Of a stretch of 64,000 bases of DNA, positions 55,065 to 64,000 are shown piece by piece. The stretch is from Plantago ovata. Its lineage: Eukaryota > Streptophyta > Magnoliopsida > Lamiales > Plantaginaceae. The DNA lies in assembly GCA_028274465.1 (NCBI GenBank), contig CM051457.1, forward strand, positions 64,232,899-64,296,898. Reading direction: 5' to 3'. Each line of letters opens with the position of its first letter. Position 1 is the stretch's first letter. The position numbers were made by a program, and so were the translations under genes. Under the pieces are notes generated by a model. That model was given only the letters and a program-made list of their open reading frames with translations, ran no database searches and had not been told where the DNA came from.

Positions 55065-57158
55065 TGTGTAAGAAAATACGGTCAGAGTTACCCCTAGGGT
55101 ACGCAGCGGAATTTCAAAATTTTCTTAACATACAGGTTAATTGATTATGCATATGTCGTATATATATAAACACGTCAATTAGAAGACTAACCTTACTTCC
55201 AAAGCAGCTTCCAAGTCTTCGTAATATTCCGGTGTATCTTCTCCTTCGTCGAAGTCGAAGATATCTACAATGCTCCTTATATCTGCAAGACAATAAGAGT
55301 TAGTTTCCAGCTCCTAGAACCTCAACCTTGGTATCCACGGATGAACAGCCTATCGGAAGAATGCTAGGATATTCTTTGTGTGACCAAGAAGACGGGGCGA
55401 CAATTCCTCCGGTGAGGTGGCGCGCGCGCGGGTGGCTAAAGAGGAGGGGAGAGCTTTTTATTTTCTCTCAGAAAACTGGGTAGAATAACTGTGTGCAAAA
55501 CTGTATCTGAAAACTGTGTGTCAAAAGCTCTCTATTAGTCCACTATATATAGTAGTCTATAGAAGCCTAAAGCATAAGCAATTAAACTTCGTAAAGGAAT
55601 AAGAATATAATTCTTATCGCACAAGGAAACCAATATCAAGTCTAGATTCATTCCCAATCAAATTAAAACTCAATCAGGAAAATCTAACTTATCCCTTGGA
55701 CTTCTAATAGAGGAAGGAGTCGAACTCCTTCCCCTTATCCATCATGCGCGCGCGCGCGCGCCTTGTCCTACGGGAGGTGGGTCCCAATTTTGGGACCCAC
55801 TTATATTTCTAAGGCAATTCAAACTCCAAGTAGATTTTTCCCAAGTGCATATGTTAATTCTAAATTAACATATCCTTTCTAATCAAACCTCCATTATATT
55901 TCCAAAATATAATCTTTAATTGTATTTACATAAAATACAATTAATTAGCCAATTCAATTAATAATTCCAAATCATTAATTGAGCCACCAAATATTATAAT
56001 TAATTCCAAATCAATTATAATCCATCAATCACAATTAATTCCAAATTAATTGCGATTCCATCTTCAAGGATATTCTGATAGACTGAATCACCACATAGTG
56101 TGACCCATAGGGCCTCACCGTATTAAGCAAGTCCTAGACTAGGCAACATGGAATTCCTAGACGGTTCCATTTGCAATATTAATACGTGAGGACCTTTGAG
56201 AGGTTTCTCAAAGCTAACCCTTTCGTTGCGAAGCCTGTTGCGCTCAACGCGACGATGGTAACGTCCCTTCATCTGACTTGCTCGAATGTATCTAGGATCG
56301 ATGAAGTGTCTATCCCAATAATACATCCACGGGCGTCTCAGGGAGTTGCTTGGTTAAGATATACTTATGACCATCATAATATATCATTTGCACTGGCCAG
56401 TGACTTTACCAACACAACTATGCAGACTATGAGCAGTGCTCTCCTGTGCTACACTTGAGAGATGAATCCTTCACAGAATCACTTATCACCCCCATTTGTA
56501 TTTAGCCATAATCCTGGATCGTGTCTTAGGTCAGCTGCTTATTCAGAGCTGACATCGACGGGTCCACCAAGGATATGGGGCAACAAATGTGATGATAAAG
56601 TCCTGTAAGTACAAAGGACGAATGGCATCACTTCGACAACTCACCGGTTCCCATAGACACTTCGGTGTAGAATATACATCGATGGGAGTGTCCGGTGGGT
56701 ACTTCCATTGCTCGATAAAGCTTCTTCGAACAACTATGCGCAGTTATGGGAACGTTTCTCGATTGTCCAACAATCCGTTCCGTGGCCGTGGGATCGGCTC
56801 ACACTTGCTCCAACAAGTATAACCTCCACGCATACTAGTCTTGTTTGGTTCATTCAGACCCCCAAATCCGAGATGAACCTCGACTAGGGAGAGTTTGGGA
56901 TAGATGATAACTCACATAGCTCCCACTATCTATGTGATCGGTCATCTATCCGAGGGGACATGTTTAATATCAATACAGATAGTAATAAAGATATGACATG
57001 TTGCAGCCTGGTGTAATATAAATATGAAAGCGATACTCAATAGTAAAATGCAACAAACATATATTATATTACGTTGACCTGTGTAATAGTACATATATGC
57101 CCTCTATAAGGGCACCATGCCCTTAGTAAGGACTGTCTCTAGGACATATACACTATCA
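55065..57158 (-). repeat. 3' LTR of the second-lineage Copia, about 2.1 kb
   Basis: In element orientation it starts TGATAGTGTATATGTCCTAG after the purine tract and is taken to end ...TTCTTACACA at 55065. It contains a (CG)n run near 55746-55761. The outer boundary is chosen from the TG/CA ends; without a partner LTR it may be off by some bases. Confidence 0.65.
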
Positions 57159-57172
57159 ATCTCCCACTTGGA

Positions 57173-60100
57173 CTAGAGCCAGTCACCTTTATGCCTAATG
57201 CCCAGATTAGCATAATGTCTTAAGTGGACTTCCACTGATAAGACCTTGGTGAAAGGATCTGCCACGTTGTCCGTGGTAGAGACACGTTCTATACTAACTT
57301 CTCCTCTATCTATAATCTCACGTATAACGTGATATTTTCTAAGTACATGTTTGTTCTTGTTTGTAGATCTAGGCTCCCTAGCTTGAGCGACGACGCCCGT
57401 ATTGTCACAATAAATCGTTATTGGACTGGGAGCAGGAACAACCCTCAATTCCTTCAAGAACTCTGAAATCCAGACAGCTTCTTTCGATGCTTCTGATGCA
57501 GCAATGTACTCGGCCTCTGTGGATGAGTCAGCAACCGTGGCTTGCTTAGAGCTCTTCCAACAGACAGCTCCTCCGTTCAATTTGAATACGTATCCTGTCT
57601 GTGACTTAAAGTCATCAGGATCTGATTCAAATCCAGCGTCGACATACCCAGACATCTTTAATTCTGGTTCTCCACCAAACACCAAGAACATCTCTTTAGT
57701 CCGTCTAAGGTACTTAAGAATGTTTTTCACAGCAGTCCAGTGAGGTACTCCTGGATTCTGTTGGTGTCGACAAGTGACACTAAGCGCATATGCCACATCG
57801 GGCCTTGTGCAATTCATTGCATACATTATAGACCCTACTGCCGAAGCATAGGGCACACGACTCATTGCATTTCTCTATTCATCAGTTTTAGGACCATCCT
57901 TAACTGATAAGACAATCCCATGCCTAGCTGGGAGAAAGCCTCTCTTTGAGTCGTCCATCTTATAACGCTTCAGTATTTTGTCAATGTAGGTGGACTGTGT
58001 CATTCCCAACATCCTCTCGGATCTATCTCTAAAGATCTTGATCCCTAGGATGTAGTTCGCTTCACCCAAGTCCTTCATTGAGAAGGTACTTGATAACCAA
58101 ATTTTAGTCTCTTCTAGCATAGAGACATTGTTTCCCATGATCAAAATGTCATCTACATAAATGATCATGAAAACAACTCCTTTGTCGATGTGTCTCGCGT
58201 AGACACAGGGATCTTCCTTGCTTCTGATGAAGTCAAACGATTTGACAGCTTCATCAAAGCGGATATTCCAGCTCCTTGACGCTTGCTTTAGCCCATAGAT
58301 GGATCTTTGTAATTTGCATACAGCAGTTGGCCTGGTTTTACTAATAAAACCTTCCGTCTATACCATATAGACCTCTTCCTCAAGGTTGCCATTGAGGAAG
58401 GCTGTCTTTACATCCATCTGCCAGATTTCATAATCATAGTAGGCAGCTATCGCAAGTAGAATTCGAATGGACTTCAATTTTGCTACCGGCGAAAAGGTTT
58501 CATCGTAATCGATGCCATACCTTTGCGTGTAGACTTTCGCCACAAGCCTAGCTTTGTGCGTTTGTACCTTGCCATTGGCATCTGTCTTTCGTTTAAAGAC
58601 CCATTTGCACCCAATTGGTCTAACCCCTTGGGGCAAGTCTACCAAGTTCCAAACTTGGTTCTGGTACATTGAATCCATTTCTAATTCCATAGCCTCTTGC
58701 CATTTGTCTGAGTCAATATCAATTATTGCCTCTTTGTAGGTCTCGGGATCTTCCCGATCTGATAAACCGACATCAAGTTCACTGATGTCTTCTATCATAA
58801 GGCTTTGCTTCTGAGGTCCTCTTAGGATCCTCTTCGACCTACGGAGCTCGACTTGTTCTGGTGCTTTTCTTTTCTGGCTTCGTGTAACACGAACATTATC
58901 AGTGGGTACTGATGCAGCTGGTCGTTGGGCGCGACCCTGTTCCCTTGCGCTAGGCTGCTCTTGTGCAACTTGTTGCACAGGTTGGTTGACAACGGGTTCT
59001 ATTGGTGTGGTTTCAACTGTTGATCTAACCACAGGACTCCCACTGACTATGACATGCCTAGCAAGTGTCATATCATCACCCTTGTCTGCTTCGAAAGCTC
59101 CACTGAACTTGAGTCCAAATCAGAAGATTTAGAGACCTCATGTTCGCGCGTTTCAAAGTCTTGAATTTCTTCAAGTTCTATCATATCATCTAACCTCTCT
59201 TCTTCGAGGTATTCAGCTTCTAAAAATTTCATGTTTCTAGACACGATCACCTTGTGATCTTCAGCATGATAGAATTCATAGCCTCTCGTCTGACGAGGAT
59301 AGCCTATGAAATATACTTTGACACCTTTGGCATCTAACTTATCAGTGAGCATCAGCTTGACTATCGCAGGACAGCCCCAAGGTCTAAGATAGCCTAGTGA
59401 AGGCTTCTTTCCCTTCCATAACTCATAAGGAGTTTTCTCCACTGATTTAGATGGTACACGGTTCAGAATGTAGATTGCAGTTTGTAGTGCATATCCCCAC
59501 AGATACTTTGGAAGAGTCGAGAATCCAATCATTGATCTTACCATGTCTAACAGGGTTCGATTCCTCCTCTCAGACACACCATTTAACTGTGGTGTTCCAG
59601 GAGGAGTCCATTGCGATTGAATTCCATTTTCCTTCAAGTAATCGATAAATTCTTCACTAAGGTATTCACCTCCTCGATCTGATCGAAGAGTGACTATCCT
59701 TAGGTTCAATTCATTCTCGACCTCATTCCTAAACTCCTTGAATTTCCCAAAGGTCTCGGATTTATTCTTCATAAGATAAATATATCCATACCTTGAGAAA
59801 TCGTCAGTAAAGGTAACGAAGTAAGGATAACCCCCACGCGCATGGACTTTAAACGGTCCACATACATCGGTATGTATGAGCTCTAAGCAGTGAGTGGCAC
59901 GAACACCTTGTCCAACAAAAGGTTTGTTCGTCATCTTACCCTTAACACAAGATTCACATGTACCATATGATTCAAAATCAAATGGTTCTAAGTAGTCCAA
60001 TTTCCCTAGTCTTTGAATCCGTGTTTCATTGATATGGCCTAGCCGACAATGCCATAGATAAGATGGATTATTCTTCTTACTTTAAGACGGTTGTTTGTTA

Positions 60101-61393
60101 TGTATTTGAAATAAAGGTAGACTACTTTGCAAAATATATAAACCATTCACCAAGCGAGCTTTTCCATAATACTGATCATTTAATGCAAAATAACAAGTAT
60201 TATTCGCAAATCGAAAAGGAAAAACCCATATTGTCTAACAATGGAATGGAATAAATATTTCTGACAATGGATGGAACAAAATAAACATTATCAAGTTCTA
60301 AACATTGTCCCGAAGGTAAATCTATCTTGCTGCGTCCAACGCGTTTGGCTTCAACTGGATTGCCGTTCCCAACATGCAAGTCGATTCCACCTCGCTTGAC
60401 TAGCCTGTGATCAATTAGCTCCTGCACATTATTACAAATGTGTGAGCCACAGGCTGTATCTAATACCCAACCATTGGAGTCAAAAGTAGTCATGTTCATT
60501 TCAATAACAAACATACCTGAGCCAGAAGCTGATGACTTCTTAGCTTGATCTTCCCTAAGCTTTGGGCAATCTTTCTTCCAATGTCCTTTCTGCTTACAGA
60601 AAAGACATTCATCTGTGCGCATCGTTCCGCTTCTCTTGAACTTCCTTTTCTGGTTCGGACGCTTAGGCTTATCACTCCAAGTGTTAGCCTTGGCTCCCGA
60701 CTTTCCCTTACCCTTAACACCTTTGCTTTTCGGGTTTGAGTTAGACGGTTGCCCAACAAGCATGATCGACTTTTCCTTCTTAGGAAGAGTTTGATCATAT
60801 GTCTTCAGCAGATTATGAAGTTCAGGCAGTGTTACGTCCTTCGCATTCACCATGTAATTAATGATGAACTGCGAATACGAACTCGGCAATGATTGAAGGA
60901 CAAAGATCACCATGATCTTGTTCTGTAGCTTAACGCCGGCATCGGCAAGCTTTTCAAAGAGACCAATCATTTTGAGAACATGCTCAGACATGTTCCCTCC
61001 TTCACTGAGCTTGCATCAGTGTATGTCTTTGATCAAATCAAATTCAACACTTCTAGATGTCGTCTTAAAGAGCGACTCAAGATGTTTTAACATCTCATAT
61101 GGCAACATGCTTTCATGTTGCCTCTACAGCTCATTGCTCATTGCCGCCAGCATAATACACTGCGCGGATCTAGCATCCTCAAGATGCTTATCAGACCTTT
61201 CCTTGTTGGCTTGATTCCAAGCAGCAACCTGATCGACAGTCTGATTTTCGGGGCACACGGGAATGACATCGTACAAGACGTACTCAATCTTTTCGTACCT
61301 CAGCACCAAACGTATATTTCTGATCCAATCTAGGAAGTTTGGTCCGGTTAAAATTTGCTTCTCCAAGACAGCACAGAGCGAGATACTCGTCAT
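57173..61393 (-). pseudogene. gag-pol region of the second-lineage Copia
   Basis: Fossil polyprotein region. Gag shows LTGPNFLDWIRNIRLVLRYE, a basic stretch, and a zinc knuckle CLFCKQKGHWKKDC near 60560-60610. Protease has WVLDTACGSHICN (about 60430-60480). Integrase core about 59450-59900 ([30 protein letters not shown]). RT about 57870-58600 (WQMDVKTAFLNGNLEEEVYM and YVDDILIMG). RNase H about 57180-57700 (DSSTEAEYIAA, YCDNTG, NKHVLRKYHVIRE). About five breaks. Confidence 0.87.
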
Positions 61394-62620
61394 ATCTAAT
61401 ATCCTAAGGAGAAATAATATAGAACGAAAACAATAAATCAACTATTGAAATATTATTTCTAAATACACAGTCAACATAACTAAACAACAAGGTCCTTTAG
61501 CTGTTTAGCTCCCACTATTTTCACATATGCTTGCCCCCACAACAAACATACGGGTAATGTCCAACAAGTTACCGTAGTGGCCAAGATCCAAATCCATACT
61601 ATGCCATACTCCAACGGGGGCTGGTCGCATAGCATAATATGACCGGTAGGACTAGTAAGACTATCCAATTGCGTCACGCAACTCTTGGTTGTTAAATCTA
61701 ATTTAACCGATGCCCTACATATTGTACCTACCGAGGTCGCTAGATACAATATGCAGTAAGTCATAACCATAGGCTTACTCTAATCCGACAATTACTGCGA
61801 GTCTGTAAGACGAGGTCGCCAATACAAGAAAACAAAATGAAAGTTCAGAATTAAAGCACCCTATGGAAAGCATCTCAGAAATACATAGATATATATATTT
61901 CTGTACTTATATTGGTTGGGTCTTGTAGCTTGGGGGTTGTTATCAGTCATCTACAAACAAATAAGGGCGTCGCCTGCCCATCATGCATGAACGGTCTACA
62001 CGTAATGGATGCCGCCTATCCATTCTAGTTCTAAACGCGGTCAAGCACATAATGGGTGCCGCCTACCCATACATAAATATGCGGTCCGACATATAAGAGG
62101 GCGCCGCCTACCCTCGCATGCATAGCGGTCGAACGGAATGTAAAAACATGGTATTTAAACATGCATTGTCAAACAATAGCATATAGAGCATATGAAACAA
62201 GTAGTAGCCTATGCGGATTACAAATGACTTCATAATTTCATTATGAAAATTATAATCCCATACTTATAATCTCTATGAAATAATTGAAAATTTGGACTAG
62301 ATTGAATAATCGAAAATTCTATTGATCAAGTAGCAATTTTCGAAAACCCAAAGGACTTAATTGTAATTTTAAAAACCTTCAAGGTGTTAAATCTAAAATT
62401 CAAAAGTAGAAGGAATAATTTGCAATAAACAATAAATAGATAAATTACAAATAAACCCTTTAACTTTATACTAATTAAACTTAACCCATCTAGTTTAAAA
62501 TAATTACAATTAAATCATATTTATATTCCAAATATAAAATTCAATCCTCAAAACTTTCAAAGATTCGATTTTGGGTCCAACCCGAAAATATATATATATT
62601 TTTTTTGAAAACGTGGGACG
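61394..62620 (-). other. Untranslated leader of the second-lineage Copia
   Basis: No ORF of note. It contains four covarying mini-hairpins at 61965-62115 and an AT-rich stretch 62200-62560. The PBS and 5' LTR expected beyond are absent. Confidence 0.5.
61965..62115. repeat. Four covarying 15-19-nt hairpins in the element leader
   Basis: Hairpins at 61965-61979, 62005-62023, 62052-62070 and 62097-62115 share a GCCGCCT-type loop. Stems differ but remain paired: GGGC/GCCC, ATGGAT/ATCCAT, ATGGGT/ACCCAT, GAGGG/CCCTC. Each is followed by a GCGGTC-like spacer at about 45-bp period. Confidence 0.75.
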
Positions 62621-62791
62621 GGACCTAGTCCCCCCGGCGCCGCGATCCCGGGCGACCGGCTCCCGCGGCACGCGGGCACCGGCGCCTCGGGTGCAGGCGC
62701 CCGACGCCTGCGTCCGCATGCTGCCCGCGGCACACGGGCGTCTAGCGCCCGTGCCGCGGGCACGGCGCCTGCGGTGTTGCAGGCGCCCGAG
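62621..62791. other. GC-rich tract at the duplication junction
   Basis: About 170 bp very rich in C and G with imperfect repeats of GGCGCC and CGCGGCAC, quite unlike the AT-rich surroundings. It ends exactly where the duplicated segment begins. Confidence 0.6.
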
Positions 62792-64000
62792 CGACTTAGA
62801 TAAAGATCTTTGTAATATTTAGTATGCGAATGTGATATCAACATTGTAATCTGTTTTTCAGTGAATGAATAAAGATGTGTTGAATGTTGAATATTATGTT
62901 CTGCATTTTAATTGGCCGTATGTGGATTTCAAATGTGACTTTTAAGTAAACTCTAAGCAACTTTTTGTTGCATTTGAATTTAGTACATGGATCTGTAACA
63001 TGGATTACTGATTCAGTTTCTTGTTGTGAAGTTCTTAAAAGTTCTTTCTCATCCAATTCACAAACTAGGCACAGTGGCACACTTCCAAAATTCTGGTTAA
63101 CAGGAAAAGGTCTTTTATGAATAAGATCATATATCCGTTTCAACATGGGTCTTTTCCAGAGAGAAAAATTATTTGGTATGCTGTTTGTTCTGTTCTAGGA
63201 AGAAGCATCATTTATGAATAAGATCATTTTATTTTTTTTTGGTTTTGCTGTTTGGATTGGTGAGTCTGAGGGTTATGAAATACTCGTTCAAGTAATGTGC
63301 TATGTTGTAGGGAGAATGAGATGAAGTAATATTCTATTCATGTTTCTTTTGCGTCCTATGGTCACAGTTTTGTGCTATTTGTTGATCTAATTAACTGTTA
63401 TCACGGCTATGTATAAAATTTACTTTTGGTTGAATCAAAGTTGTGCCTTTTTATTATCATTTACTATTTTTTTTATTGTATTGTATTTAGTAATATTGTG
63501 TGAAAATGATCTATTGCATAAAATAAAAGAGAAGAAAACAAATAAGAGCAAATAAATAGACATAGCCTTTTCATTGAAATCATGTAAGCATAGCAGAAAC
63601 CAGTACATTGATTCCAAAAGACTTAAAAATATAACCAAATCTGAAAATAAAAGAATGGCCTAGACCATGCCACTCTTTACCTGAGCAATGGTCCCTGAGA
63701 TCCTGGCACACATTGTTCATGATCTCAGGATGAGATACCACACTGATCTCCATGAGAGCAACCTTGATGTCAGTTGCCTGCTGGCTCACCTCAATATGCT
63801 CAAACCCCAAAATAGATAGCCTTGATGCCAGGTTAGTAGCTTGCCAAAATGGACCTCTCCTATTGTAGTTCCCTAGCATGAGCCTTGAACTGCATGATAC
63901 ATCTTGAATGTTGAGTCTGATACTGTCACCAATGGTCTAGGTGACCTTAGGCTCGTAGTTGAACTTGGCAGGATAAGAAACAGAGGCAGAGGAGGCCATT
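62792..64000. repeat. Duplicated segment, copy B, cut by window end
   Basis: Starts abruptly at CGACTTAGATAAAGATC right after a GC-rich tract and runs to the window edge. Low divergence from copy A implies a recent event. Whether the repeat continues into a second Copia remnant cannot be seen. Confidence 0.92.
63580..63999 (-). pseudogene. Second copy of the 139-residue ORF, with a stop
   Basis: ATG at 63997-63999 and the same end as the copy at 54486-54905. A TGG codon has become TAG (63937-63939) near residue 21. Later residues agree closely apart from a few changes, for example ILGFEHIE for IVWFEHIE. Upstream sequence is outside the window. Confidence 0.6.

Larger units (their letters stand above)
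55065..62791 (-). mobile_element. Copia LTR retroelement of another lineage, 5' end missing
   Basis: Minus-strand fossil Copia: leader (61394-62791), gag starting at 61393 (MTSISLCAVLEKQILTGPNF), pol to about 57173, polypurine AAGTGGGAG, and a 3' LTR (55065-57158). No 5' LTR or primer site is seen before the sequence switches at 62792, so the element is truncated there. It differs clearly from the family at 1-26958. Tork-like or a related lineage is possible but not established. Broken in about five places. It cannot be dated because only one LTR is present. Confidence 0.85.

Noticed and set aside
55740-55762. (CG)n run as a regulatory island
   Set aside because: A simple repeat inside a retroelement LTR; nothing else supports a function.
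62510-62844. Ala/Arg/Gly-rich ORFs in the GC-rich tract
   Set aside because: Open frames on both strands are an effect of high GC content with few stop codons.

Overview
This is nuclear DNA of a flowering plant, most likely a eudicot. The evidence is plant-type Copia retroelements with initiator-Met tRNA primer sites, a TRIM, CACTA-type ends with GACGGAT subterminal repeats, a plant Helitron carrying an RPA-like gene, and spliced, AT-rich non-coding DNA. The species cannot be named from the sequence. The window is almost entirely nested mobile elements; only one small intact-looking host-type ORF and one decayed host gene are visible, both near the right end.

Layout. 1-26958 is a pile of three copies of one large Copia family (SIRE/Maximus-like, tentative). 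Copy 1 (minus strand, 1-9030, running off the left edge) and copy 2 (plus strand, 10029-26028, about 16 kb with both LTRs and a TAAGG target duplication) are both inserted in an older copy 3, of which 9031-10028 and 26029-26958 remain. Copy 2 itself carries a 536-bp TRIM. The family has a second long ORF region after pol and, between pol and that ORF, a row of small hairpins whose stems covary. 26959-29203 holds CACTA-like ends, including a complete non-autonomous element with 3-bp target duplication and an embedded tRNA-Pro-like sequence.

31711-50989 is read as one Helitron of about 19 kb on the minus strand. Its 3' terminus (hairpin plus CTAG) is clear; its 5' terminus at 50989 is a proposal. 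It encodes a multi-exon Rep/PIF1 helicase (damaged by a stop and a changed Walker B residue) and a multi-exon RPA-like protein whose exons all look open. Divergent from the RPA gene, on the plus strand, is a TATA box, a CT-rich leader and then an array of about eleven imperfect hairpins (43856-46420). At least five of them are framed by ATGATGA and CTGA boxes with complementary flanks, like box C/D RNAs wrapped around miRNA-precursor-like stems. Further right are five 71-nt tRNA-like units with box A, box B and T-tract ends. These two RNA-like arrays are the most unusual content of the window.

50990-64000 holds a GC-rich possible LTR relic, a 28-bp perfect palindrome, another tRNA-like sequence, a decayed host gene (53192-53725), a small unknown ORF (54486-54905), and a Copia remnant of another lineage (55065-62790, minus strand, with one LTR). 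At 62792 the sequence from 53695 starts again, so the small ORF is present twice, about 9.1 kb apart; the second copy has a stop.
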